DNA from: Phycisphaerales bacterium
GTDB lineage: Bacteria; Planctomycetota; Phycisphaerae; Phycisphaerales; SM1A02
NCBI GenBank assembly: GCA_030748805.1
Contig: JASMLG010000035.1
Span: 1 to 9,350, forward strand
Length of the DNA: 9,350 nt
Direction of reading: 5' to 3'
The notes under the pieces were generated by a model. That model made no database searches, had not been told where the DNA came from, and was given only the letters and a program-made list of their open reading frames with translations. Of the stretch, positions 1 to 7,645 are shown in pieces (position 1 is the stretch's first letter; the number at the start of each line of letters is the position of its first letter). The position numbers were made by a program, and so were the translations under genes.

Positions 1-576
1 AAGAACAGTGCCAGTAACGGTGTTACTTCCTGATTGGATGGTCTGGATCGTGCCAACGAGAATATCTCTCTTTCGCCACTGCTTCACTGCCGTGTTTTCA
101 TCAATTTGCGTAGCTTCCAAGATGCTCCCCACGACGATTTCAGACGTCTTTTTTTTGTTTGGCTCTGAGCCAAATTGTTTTAGGGAAGCGGCTGTTGAAA
201 GTGGTTCCTCAAGAACATTCACCCCAACACCAACTAAACAGCGACATTCGCGTTGTTCAATAAGAACTCCAGCCAATTTTTTCCCCTCAACATACAAATC
301 ATTTGGCCATTTGATTCCAATGTGGTGTTTTGGAACGAGATTGTTAAGTTGAGCTGCTAGTGTGGCCGCAAGAGCAATTGGCAAATGCGGTGTCGCTTTT
401 TCAAGCACGACAGTCACTGCAACCCCGCCAATCGAATTCCACTCGTTGCCGCGGCGACCCCGTCCAGACGTTTGATTGAACGAAACGCACGCTTCACCTA
501 TTTGTAAGTCGTGTTCAATCGCTGCGTCTTGCGTAGAAGTAACTTCATCAAGAAACAAGACACGATTATTATCCAT
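1..576 (-). CDS. birA: Biotin--[acetyl-CoA-carboxylase] ligase, catalytic-only type (3' end beyond window)
   Basis: Predicted cytosolic enzyme that makes biotinyl-5'-AMP from biotin and ATP and transfers biotin to the acceptor lysine of carboxylase carrier domains. I translated 192 codons on the minus strand from the ATG at 574-576; the frame stays open to the left edge, so an estimated 40-60 residues are missing. Visible motifs: STQD at 14-17, the biotin/ATP loop QTSGRGRRGNEW at 35-46, IKWPNDLYVEGKKLAGVLIE at about 88-107 (catalytic-site Lys89), and VGVGVNV at 115-121. From about residue 170 (RDILVGTI) the SH3-like C-terminal domain begins. The N-terminal DNA-binding helix-turn-helix of the E. 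coli repressor-type BirA is absent, since the protein starts directly at the catalytic fold; this is a group I ligase not expected to regulate transcription. The start overlaps the nadC stop by 8 bp and has no clear Shine-Dalgarno, suggesting translational coupling. Family assignment is firm. Confidence 0.93.
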   Translation of the reverse strand, partial: MDNNRVLFLDEVTSTQDAAIEHDLQIGEACVSFNQTSGRGRRGNEWNSIGGVAVTVVLEKATPHLPIALAATLAAQLNNLVPKHHIGIKWPNDLYVEGKKLAGVLIEQRECRCLVGVGVNVLEEPLSTAASLKQFGSEPNKKKTSEIVVGSILEATQIDENTAVKQWRKRDILVGTIQTIQSGSNTVTGTVL

Positions 577-1441
577 CGATAGAGTCCAAGCCAATATCAA
601 TCCACGTTGCTTGATGCACGAGTCCACCAATAGAGATTCGGTCAACTCCCGTTTCTGCGATTGAACGAACTGTTTCTAAAGTCACCCCACCAGATGCCTC
701 AAGAAGCGGCGATGTCTGTGCAGCATCACGAAGCGATACTGCTTCACGCAACATTTCCAAGGACATATTATCAAGCAAAATAATATCAACCGGTAACAAC
801 AATACCTTTTTAAGTTGTGCGAGCGTATCCACTTCAACTTCCACAAATTGTAAACTGTTATTTTCTTTAACCCTTGAAATCGCTGCGCCAAGTTCGCTAA
901 CGACATCTTCCATTCCAGCAAGATGATTGTCTTTATATAACGCCGCATCGTGTAAACCCATTCGATGAGAGGTTCCCCCACCACAAGTGACTGCATACTT
1001 ATCAAGCAACCTTAATCCGGGGGTTGTTTTGCGTGTGTCGCAAACAGTACAGTCAGTTCCTGAAACTGCATCAACAAACTTTTTCGTTCGAGTCGCAATC
1101 CCTGACGCATACCCAAGAACATTCAGAATAGAACGTTCAACTATAAGAATGTCCCGCACTTGTCCTTGCAATAATGCGATGTTATTAGATTTAACTTCAT
1201 CACCGTCTTGATAAAACATCTCTAAAGTAAAGTCGCCGAATTCTTCAATTACTTCAGCAATTGGATTCAATCCAGAGATTGTTCCAATACCTCGAACATT
1301 AATCACATAACATCCTTGTTGCCCAACGGGTATTATCGATTTCGTTGTGACATCACCTTCCAATCCAACGTCTTCTTCGATACACCTGCGCAAAATGTCT
1401 CTCATATATACTATGATGGGTTGTTCAATCGTTTCATTCAT
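569..1441 (-). CDS. nadC: Nicotinate-nucleotide pyrophosphorylase (carboxylating), quinolinate phosphoribosyltransferase
   Basis: Converts quinolinate and PRPP to nicotinate mononucleotide, CO2 and PPi, the entry of de novo NAD synthesis into the pyridine nucleotide pool. At 290 residues it has the normal family length. Motifs seen in order: EEDVGLEGDVTT (22-33), GIGTISGL (51-58), ERSILNVLGYASGIATRT (102-119) with Arg103, DTRKTTPGLR (135-144) with the Arg137/Lys138 pair, KYAVTCGGGTSHRMGLHDAA (148-167) with His159/Arg160, KDNH (170-173), VEVEVD (200-205), ILLDN (221-225) with Asp224, and the phosphate-binding end EASGGVT (248-254) and SIGGLVH (270-276). By family knowledge these cover the expected quinolinate- and PRPP-binding residues, so it should be active. 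The ATG lies in ATGAATGA, overlapping the kinase stop by 8 bp; no Shine-Dalgarno is visible. Met13 is an alternative start, but conservation begins close after it and does not decide between them. nadA and nadB are not in this window. Confidence 0.96.
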   Translation of the reverse strand: MNETIEQPIIVYMRDILRRCIEEDVGLEGDVTTKSIIPVGQQGCYVINVRGIGTISGLNPIAEVIEEFGDFTLEMFYQDGDEVKSNNIALLQGQVRDILIVERSILNVLGYASGIATRTKKFVDAVSGTDCTVCDTRKTTPGLRLLDKYAVTCGGGTSHRMGLHDAALYKDNHLAGMEDVVSELGAAISRVKENNSLQFVEVEVDTLAQLKKVLLLPVDIILLDNMSLEMLREAVSLRDAAQTSPLLEASGGVTLETVRSIAETGVDRISIGGLVHQATWIDIGLDSIDG

Positions 1442-4400
1442 TCTTATTATTTTTCTGTCTTGCTCTCAGAGACATACCGTCCATTAGTATTACCTGACCC
1501 CTACTTCCGCCAATTGCCAACATATATCCGTCACTTGAAACATCAATACACTCGTTAGACTGGCTGGCAGGGAATGATGCAAGGCGGCCCAAAGTATTCG
1601 TTTTCCACAGTCCTACATTACCATTGGCATGAGCAGTTGCAAAACGTTTCCCATCTGGGAATACAACTGTATCTCTAATTGCTGCTCCGGGGGACTTAAC
1701 TGTTTTTATCTCTTTGCCGCTTTTTGCATCAAGCAACTCTATTATATTGTTAGCAGTACATGCCAGAACTGCGTTCAGAGATGAAACATACGACATATTT
1801 ATTACATCAGAGCCAATATCATTCACTTCCCAAATATATTTCTTATTTGCAATATCTATAGCTGAAATAGTTTGATTACTATTGGAAACGAAAAGAACAT
1901 CTCCACTCTGATCGAAAGCAACTGATAATACGATTGAATCGGTTGAGTGAATATCAAGTAGAACCTCCTCTTTACGAAGATCCCAAACACAAATCTGACC
2001 GCCAAACGATCCAGCCGCAACTTTTTTGCCAAATGAAGTAACGTCTAAAGATGATATTTGATGTTGGCAATTTCCAACTAGTTTAATTTGCTTTTTCTTT
2101 TCTGTATCCCAAAGGAGCACATCTCCTTCCACATCTCCTGTTACAACAAAAGATGTTGTTGGAACAAATTCCACAACTGATAATTCTCTCTTCACATTTG
2201 GTTCTACCACACTACTTTCGCCGGTTGAAACATTAAATATCTGTAAATTATGGTCAGGGTCGGAAACGGAAACCAGAGTGTCACTCCATACAAAGGTTAC
2301 ATCTGAAGCCGGCAAATGACTCTCTATTGTGTATGTTTTAGGATGTGATTTAGATGCATTCCACCATCGAATGCTTCCATCCTGTCCAACACTTACAAAA
2401 CCTCTTTCTCCAAGATTGCCAATTGACCAAATCAAATCATCGTGCCCTCTCAATGTGTCGACAAGTTCTAACTCATCGATTGCCCACAAACGAACCACAC
2501 CATCTGGTCCTACAGATGACAATACGTCACCGTTTATTGCAAAATCGATAACACCCCCATGTTCTGAGACGACTGAATTAATTTGCCGTTTACTTTCAAC
2601 ATCCCAAACGATTATCTTGTCATCTTCACCACCGGAAACCATTCTATTATTGTCAAGAAAAGAAACCTTTCTAGTTGAGCCATCATGACCACTAAATTCA
2701 TTGGGAGGTGTATCTCCATCAACATCCCAAGTCGCTAAAGTTCCATCGACTGTCCCTATCGCTAGAAGATTGCTGGTTTGTTCAAAGTCAAGTGAAAGAA
2801 CCATGCCGCTGGACAAATCTAGTTCTTTTGATAACTCATCAAGCGAAGACCAAACTCTTACAACTCCATCAGCATGTCCTGTTGCAAAAGATTTTTCGTT
2901 AAATGAAGTTATTGATTCTATGGAATTATATGGAGTGGTTACAACCAACAACGTTTCGTTCGCAACATCTAACAGACCTATTTGGCCATCAGACATTCCA
3001 AGAAATATGTGGGAACCGTCATCTGTTGATTCTAGTGAACGAACTTGAGAAGGCAACGATAGGTCTCGAAGGACATCGTTCTTTCCATCAAACAATACAA
3101 CTCTTACTCCTTCAAAAGCAACAACAAAATAATTTCCAGTTGGAGAAGATGTCAGTGATGTAGGTCTGTCACCTATCATCAACTTTTGAATGGAATTATC
3201 AGCAATGCCCCTTAAAAAGTCCCACTCCCAACCACGCAACTTTCTATCTGTTTCTGACAAGATTTTCCTTGCCATTTCCCATGATTCATTTGCAATTGCA
3301 GCCTGAACCGTTCCAATAGTCGCGATATATGCCTTTTGCTCTGCATCAATTCTAGCCAGTCCCTCGTCACGAAGTGCCGTCTCCATTTCTTTTCTACTAG
3401 ATTGTGCGTCAAGAAATCCCCAAATCAACCCAGTCAATCCAAGCATTAAAGCAAAGAACACAACAATCGCTGCGCGAAATTTTAGTTGGTTCCTCTTTGC
3501 ATATAACCTAAGGCGATGTATTGCTGAAGGGGGCTTTGCATGAATTGGTTTGTGATCCAAAAATCTTTTAATATCCAACGCCAGTTCTGCGACCGACTCA
3601 TATCTTGAGTCCCTGTCTTTTGAAAGTGATTTAGCGAGGATTTGTTCTATTTCCAGAGATAATGATGGGTCAATTTCTCTTGGGGTTTTAGGTCTGGTCT
3701 CTCTAACAACCAATGGTGCTCGGTAAAGCGGAACCCCCTTCAGTGAATATGGCAACTTGCCTGTCATCAGTTGGTACAAAACAACACCAAGAGAGTAAAC
3801 ATCAGTCCGTACATCTACATCGTGTGGATCTTCGCCACATTGTTCTGGGCTTGACCACTGAAGAGTTCCAATGAAGCGCCCGGTTAAAGTTAGTGCTTTT
3901 TCATTCTCTTCAGCGTCCGCCATCAATGCAACACCAAAATCAATTACCTTTGGTCTTCCTGCTCTTGTAATCAAAATGTTAGAAGGTTTCAAGTCGCGGT
4001 GAATCACTCCGCGACCATGACCATATTGAACTGCTTCGCATACTTTAAGAAAAAGTGCAAGTCGACCCTCAATACTCAAGTGTTGATCTTTTGAAAAGTC
4101 GGTTATAGAAGTACTGCCTGGAACGTACTCCATTGCAAAAAACGGAAGTAGGACTTCGTCTCGTGTATGGTGTCCCGACTCATATACCTGCGCAATTCCA
4201 GGATGTTGAAGGCGAGCCAACATTTCACTTTCCATTTCAAAGCGATGCCTAGCAGCAGGAGTTGCGGCTGCTGTCTTGACGATTTTGAGCGCAACTGAAC
4301 GATGTGGGTGCAACTGCTTTGCTTCATACACATTTCCCATTCCTCCAGTGCCTATGATTCTAACAATTTCGAATTGTCCAATTGTTCGCCCAACCAACTC

Positions 4401-4523
4401 ATCGCTTTTTGGAGCAACATTGGACTCAAGCCATCCACTGTCAGATGTTTCATCATGATCCGTTATTGCGTTTGGATCGAAGTCCTCAGTATCTTCTCGA
4501 TTTAGGTTTGATTCGTCCACCAT
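1434..4523 (-). CDS. Membrane-anchored Ser/Thr protein kinase with C-terminal double WD40 propeller
   Basis: A 1029-residue Hanks-type kinase fused to WD40 repeats. Residues 1-45 are an acidic, probably disordered leader. The kinase domain spans about 50-325 with every key motif: glycine loop GTGGMG (58-63), VALK with Lys80, likely alpha-C Glu98, HRDLKPSN (175-182) with catalytic Asp177, DFG (195-197), SPEQ (225-228), DVYSLGVV with Asp241, and subdomain XI Arg307. It should be active; Thr212, Thr214 and Thr220 lie in the activation loop. One hydrophobic helix at about 350-371 follows the basic stretch RLRLYAKRNQLKFR, which predicts a cytosolic kinase and an outer WD40 part. A charged probably helical linker (372-430) ends in LRGWEWDFL, typical of planctomycete WD40 kinases, then come about 14 WD40 repeats (445-1024). 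No signal peptide is seen. It starts 39 bp after the HIT gene, has no Shine-Dalgarno, and overlaps nadC by 8 bp. Ligand and substrates are unknown. Confidence 0.93.
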   Translation of the reverse strand: MVDESNLNREDTEDFDPNAITDHDETSDSGWLESNVAPKSDELVGRTIGQFEIVRIIGTGGMGNVYEAKQLHPHRSVALKIVKTAAATPAARHRFEMESEMLARLQHPGIAQVYESGHHTRDEVLLPFFAMEYVPGSTSITDFSKDQHLSIEGRLALFLKVCEAVQYGHGRGVIHRDLKPSNILITRAGRPKVIDFGVALMADAEENEKALTLTGRFIGTLQWSSPEQCGEDPHDVDVRTDVYSLGVVLYQLMTGKLPYSLKGVPLYRAPLVVRETRPKTPREIDPSLSLEIEQILAKSLSKDRDSRYESVAELALDIKRFLDHKPIHAKPPSAIHRLRLYAKRNQLKFRAAIVVFFALMLGLTGLIWGFLDAQSSRKEMETALRDEGLARIDAEQKAYIATIGTVQAAIANESWEMARKILSETDRKLRGWEWDFLRGIADNSIQKLMIGDRPTSLTSSPTGNYFVVAFEGVRVVLFDGKNDVLRDLSLPSQVRSLESTDDGSHIFLGMSDGQIGLLDVANETLLVVTTPYNSIESITSFNEKSFATGHADGVVRVWSSLDELSKELDLSSGMVLSLDFEQTSNLLAIGTVDGTLATWDVDGDTPPNEFSGHDGSTRKVSFLDNNRMVSGGEDDKIIVWDVESKRQINSVVSEHGGVIDFAINGDVLSSVGPDGVVRLWAIDELELVDTLRGHDDLIWSIGNLGERGFVSVGQDGSIRWWNASKSHPKTYTIESHLPASDVTFVWSDTLVSVSDPDHNLQIFNVSTGESSVVEPNVKRELSVVEFVPTTSFVVTGDVEGDVLLWDTEKKKQIKLVGNCQHQISSLDVTSFGKKVAAGSFGGQICVWDLRKEEVLLDIHSTDSIVLSVAFDQSGDVLFVSNSNQTISAIDIANKKYIWEVNDIGSDVINMSYVSSLNAVLACTANNIIELLDAKSGKEIKTVKSPGAAIRDTVVFPDGKRFATAHANGNVGLWKTNTLGRLASFPASQSNECIDVSSDGYMLAIGGSRGQVILMDGMSLRARQKNNKNE
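1452..3191 (-). repeat. Array of about 14 WD40 repeats within the kinase gene
   Basis: Residues 445-1024 of the kinase divide by eye into 14 units of about 40-44 residues, each built as a variable strand, a turn, a G-x-x-D/G-G-x-(I/V)-x-(V/L)-W-D-like ending and a polar loop. Clear endings include DGVVRVWSS (552-560), DGTLATWDV (593-601), DDKIIVWDV (634-642), DGVVRLWAI (674-682), DGSIRWWNA (715-723), EGDVLLWDT (799-807), GGQICVWDL (841-849) and NGNVGLWKT (967-975). Units 1, 2, 11, 12 and 14 are degenerate, with the tryptophan replaced (for example GQIGLLDV at 513-520, QTISAIDI at 884-891). Fourteen units fit two seven-bladed beta-propellers. The repeats are diverged at the protein level, so no recent DNA duplication is visible. 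Confidence 0.8.
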
Positions 4524-4551
4524 ACGTTCATGATACGCGATGGCTAGTACA

Positions 4552-4564
4552 AAGTTCCGAACTT
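4552..4564. promoter_or_regulatory. 13-bp perfect palindrome between HIT and kinase genes
   Basis: AAGTTC-N-GAACTT, with a single central base, overlaps the HIT stop codon and lies about 29 bp before the kinase start. Six-base arms around one base suit a dimeric repressor or activator half-site pair better than an RNA hairpin, which would have at most a 5-bp stem and a triloop. No clear promoter hexamers flank it. The role is unproven; a site this short can arise by chance. Confidence 0.3.
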
Positions 4565-4967
4565 ACAATTGTGATCGTATTTCTTCTGCTAATGACTCAC
4601 CATCAACCAACTCCTGAGGTCGCCAATCTAAAGAAAGCCCATCATTGCTGGAGAACTTAGGTATGACGTGAAAGTGAACGTGAAAAACCGCTTGGTGAGC
4701 AATCTCACCATTGTTTTGTAAAATGTTGTAATCAGTCGCTCCAGTAGTTTTTACAACTGCCTTGGCAACCTTGACTAGAGCCGAGCCGATTGCTGCAGCG
4801 CTATCTTCTGAAAGTTCATGCAAAGAAGAAACAGGTTCCTTAGGGATTAACAAGGTGTGTCCTTTGCTCAGCGGTGCGACATCTAGAAATGCCAACACGT
4901 ATTCGTCCTCATATATTCGATGGCAAGGAATATCACCGTTAATAATTTTTTGAAAGATAGAAGACAT
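4563..4967 (-). CDS. HIT (histidine triad) family hydrolase, Hint-like
   Basis: A small cytosolic nucleotide hydrolase or transferase of the histidine triad superfamily. At 134 residues it matches bacterial HIT proteins. The N-terminal SIFQKIINGDIP...RIYED (3-21) and the strand GHTLLIPKE (36-44) with His37 are typical of the Hint branch. The triad HVHFHVIP sits at 96-103: His96, His98 (expected nucleophile) and His100. The usual segment before it, N-G-x-x-A-x-Q-x-V-x-H, is present as NGEIAHQAVFH with His91 in a position often occupied by Gly. Family members cleave adenosine phosphoramidates, aminoacyl-adenylates or dinucleoside polyphosphates; the substrate here cannot be told from sequence. 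The ATG shares its first base with the ppdK stop (TAATG), and an AAGGA Shine-Dalgarno lies 9 nt upstream inside ppdK, so translation is probably coupled. It is followed after 39 bp by the kinase gene. Confidence 0.92.
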   Translation of the reverse strand: MSSIFQKIINGDIPCHRIYEDEYVLAFLDVAPLSKGHTLLIPKEPVSSLHELSEDSAAAIGSALVKVAKAVVKTTGATDYNILQNNGEIAHQAVFHVHFHVIPKFSSNDGLSLDWRPQELVDGESLAEEIRSQL

Positions 4968-7645
4968 TATTTTGGTTCCTTAATAACTGCTTGGGCAGCA
5001 GCAAGCCGCGCAGTTGGTACTCTAAATGGTGAGCAACTTACATAATTTAATCCTACTTTATTGCAAAACTCTACCGACTTTGGATCACCTCCATGCTCAC
5101 CGCAAATACCTATTTTCAAGGACGATTTAACACCTCGCCCACTATCTACACCCATTTTAACTAATTTTCCAACACCATCAACATCTATTGTTTGAAAAGG
5201 GTCTTGTACAAGAATATCATGGTTTAAGTAGTGAGGTAGAAATGAATTGATATCATCTCGACTATACCCATACGTTAATTGAGTTAAATCGTTAGTACCA
5301 AAACTAAAAAAATCAGCAACTTCAGCAATTTGATCAGCAACAATTGCTGCGCGTGGAATTTCTATCATAGTTCCAATTGGAATGTTCAACTTGCCTTTGT
5401 ATTTTTCCTTCTTTGTAATTTTGTCAATAGTTACCACAGTTAATTCTCGAAGCAGTTCAAGTTCTTTTTTTGTACCAACCAGTGGAATCATTATTTCTGG
5501 TTTCGCATTAATTCGTTTTCTTTTGCATTCAATCATTGCTTCAACAATAGCTGTTACTTGCATGATGAGGATTTCTGGATAAGAAACAGCTAAACGGCAA
5601 CCTCTGTGTCCTAGCATTGGGTTGAACTCATGAAGTTGTTCAACACGACGTTTAACTTGAGATGGTTTGATACCAAGAATATGTGCGACATCCTTCTGTC
5701 CAGCGAGATCGTGTGGAAGAAACTCGTGAAGCGGAGGATCGAGTAACCTGATAGTAACGGGCAATCCCTTCATAGCAGTAAATATGCCAACAAAATCATC
5801 ACATTGATATGGCATTAACCTGTCAAGTGCTTCAACACGTGCTTCTCTAGTTTCAGCAAGAATCATTTGGCGCATTGCTAAAATTCGATCGCCTTCAAAG
5901 AACATGTGTTCTGTGCGAGTGAGGCCAATACCTTCAGCACCAAATGAACGAGCAAGCTTAGCATCATCAGGAGAATCAGCATTCGTTCTGACATTCATTC
6001 TCCTTCGCTGATCAGCCCATTTCATAATTGTCAAATATTCTTTACTTGGTGTTGGTTCATGACGCACAACTTCGCCAAGCATTACTTCTCCTGTACCGCC
6101 ATCAATTGATAAAACATCTTTTTCGCCATAAGTTTTATTCCCAACAGTAACTAATTTTTTTGCAGCACTAATATGTAAATCCGACGCTCCAGCAACGCAA
6201 CATTTTCCCCAACCACGAGCAACTACTGCAGCATGACTTGAACTTCCGCCTGTAGATGTCAATATGCCAACAGCATGCTGCATACCATCAATATCTTCTG
6301 GTGATGTTTCTTTGCGAATTAGAATAACATCTTCACCCGCTTCGGCTCGTTTTACAGCATCTTCTGCTGAGAATGCAAGAGTGCCAGTTGCAGCCCCTGG
6401 AGAAGCAGCAAGCCCTTTGGCAAGTTTTGTCACATCCTTTTTGCTTTTCGTAGTAAAACTAGGCAACAAAAGTTGAACCAAGTCACCCGCTGGAACGCGA
6501 AGCAATGCTTCGTCTTTTGTAATCAGCCGGCTTTTGACTAAATCGACAGCAACTTTTACAGCAGAAGCTGCTGTTCGTTTACCGTTTCGTGTTTGTAACA
6601 TCCAAAGTTTTCCGCGTTCAATCGTAAATTCGATGTCCTGCATATCTCTGTAATGGTTTTCAAGTTTCTTTTTTATTACCAATAACTCTTGAAAAATAGA
6701 GTTGTTCCATCTCTTCATCTGAGAAACTGGCTTCGGTGTTCTAATCCCAGCAACTACATCTTCGCCCTGAGCATCAATTAAGAACTCGCCCCAAAATTTA
6801 TCCTCACCAGTAGATGGGTCTCGAGTAAAAGCAACACCAGTTCCTGAGTCAGTTCCCATGTTTCCGAAAACCATTGCTTGGACATTAACAGCAGTCCCCC
6901 GTAGTCCTACAATTCCTTCAATCTGTCGATAAGTCCTTGCACGATGTGTATTCCATGACTTAAACACCGCCTCTACTGAAAGTAATAGTTGCTTATTTGG
7001 GTCTTGAGGAAAATCCGAACCAACTTTTCGTTTGTAAAGTTTTTTATATCTGCTACAAACTTCTTTTAATGCCTTAGCTGAAAGTTCATTATCAAGAGAC
7101 ACTTTGTTTTTCTTCTTAACATAATTGAGTTCTTTTTCAAAATCCTTATGTTCCATTCCCATTACAACGTCACCAAACATATTAATCAGGCGGCGATATG
7201 CATCCCAAGCAAATCTTTCGTTTCCTGTCAAATCCGCAAGACCTATTACTGATTCATCAGTCAAACCAAGATTCAAAACCGTATCCATCATGCCGGGCAT
7301 GGAAACAGCGGCTCCGCTTCGAACAGAAACAAGTAGTGGATTTGTTGTTGAACCAAAAATCTTCCCAGTTTCGGTTTCTACTCGGCGAATTGCTTTTTCG
7401 GTTTCCTCATCTAGTCCTTTTGGTAACTTCCCACCTATTTTGTAATAGGATTCGCAAATTGTTGTAGGAATTGTAAAACCCGGAGGGACTGGCAAACCAA
7501 TGTTTGTCATTTCAGCAAGATTTGCCCCTTTACCGCCAAGTAAGTCCTTCTGAGATCCATTGCCCTCAGTCCTTGTTTCTCCCCAGCAATATGTCATCTT
7601 ATTGCGGCGATTTTTCTTAGTTCTACTTGCAGTTTTCGTAGGCAT
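4967..7645 (-). CDS. ppdK: Pyruvate, phosphate dikinase (PPDK)
   Basis: Catalyses ATP + Pi + pyruvate to AMP + PPi + PEP, reversibly, in the cytosol. The 892 residues match bacterial PPDK (Clostridium symbiosum enzyme 874) plus a short N-terminal extension. Domains: ATP-grasp (about 17-360) with GGKGANLAEM (37-46), SVRSGAAVSMPGMMDTV (107-123) and TRDPSTGEDKFWGEF (274-288); phosphohistidine swivel (about 410-530) with catalytic His471 in SSSHAAVVARGWG; C-terminal PEP/pyruvate barrel (540-890) with Arg577, Arg633, Glu762, Asp786 and Cys848 in CGEHGGDP, all at the spacing expected for the catalytic residues. The histidine loop is unusual (SSSH, not the common MTSH), so the PDRP-type regulatory Thr is Ser469. 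The first 16 residues, MPTKTASRTKKNRRNK, form a basic tail before the conserved MTYCWGE. A GGAG Shine-Dalgarno 7 nt before the first ATG supports that start over Met17. It is the first gene of the minus-strand cluster. PEP synthase is excluded by the PPDK-type ATP-grasp and overall layout. Confidence 0.97.
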   Translation of the reverse strand: MPTKTASRTKKNRRNKMTYCWGETRTEGNGSQKDLLGGKGANLAEMTNIGLPVPPGFTIPTTICESYYKIGGKLPKGLDEETEKAIRRVETETGKIFGSTTNPLLVSVRSGAAVSMPGMMDTVLNLGLTDESVIGLADLTGNERFAWDAYRRLINMFGDVVMGMEHKDFEKELNYVKKKNKVSLDNELSAKALKEVCSRYKKLYKRKVGSDFPQDPNKQLLLSVEAVFKSWNTHRARTYRQIEGIVGLRGTAVNVQAMVFGNMGTDSGTGVAFTRDPSTGEDKFWGEFLIDAQGEDVVAGIRTPKPVSQMKRWNNSIFQELLVIKKKLENHYRDMQDIEFTIERGKLWMLQTRNGKRTAASAVKVAVDLVKSRLITKDEALLRVPAGDLVQLLLPSFTTKSKKDVTKLAKGLAASPGAATGTLAFSAEDAVKRAEAGEDVILIRKETSPEDIDGMQHAVGILTSTGGSSSHAAVVARGWGKCCVAGASDLHISAAKKLVTVGNKTYGEKDVLSIDGGTGEVMLGEVVRHEPTPSKEYLTIMKWADQRRRMNVRTNADSPDDAKLARSFGAEGIGLTRTEHMFFEGDRILAMRQMILAETREARVEALDRLMPYQCDDFVGIFTAMKGLPVTIRLLDPPLHEFLPHDLAGQKDVAHILGIKPSQVKRRVEQLHEFNPMLGHRGCRLAVSYPEILIMQVTAIVEAMIECKRKRINAKPEIMIPLVGTKKELELLRELTVVTIDKITKKEKYKGKLNIPIGTMIEIPRAAIVADQIAEVADFFSFGTNDLTQLTYGYSRDDINSFLPHYLNHDILVQDPFQTIDVDGVGKLVKMGVDSGRGVKSSLKIGICGEHGGDPKSVEFCNKVGLNYVSCSPFRVPTARLAAAQAVIKEPK
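4976..4981 (-). promoter_or_regulatory. Ribosome binding site for the HIT gene
   Basis: The minus strand reads AAGGAACCAAAATAATG, so AAGGA lies 9 nt before the ATG at 4965-4967. It sits inside the last ppdK codons (the Lys-Glu-Pro-Lys tail) and fixes the HIT start next to the ppdK stop, consistent with coupled translation. Confidence 0.65.

Noticed and set aside
8..352. Plus-strand open frame of 114 codons at the left end
   Set aside because: It lies antisense to birA, whose conserved motifs are clear on the other strand; no family features and no ribosome binding site.
2329..3163. Several plus-strand open frames opposite the WD40 part of the kinase gene
   Set aside because: They are antisense shadows of a strongly supported WD40 coding frame and show low-complexity Ser/Thr/Leu-rich or Gln/His-rich translations without motifs.
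7125..7467. Plus-strand open frames opposite the ppdK N-terminal region
   Set aside because: Antisense to conserved ATP-grasp sequence; no recognisable protein features.
4967..7645. Assignment of the dikinase as PEP synthase (PpsA) or PTS enzyme I
   Set aside because: The ATP-grasp motifs, 892-residue length and spacing of His471, Arg577, Arg633, Glu762, Asp786 and Cys848 match PPDK.
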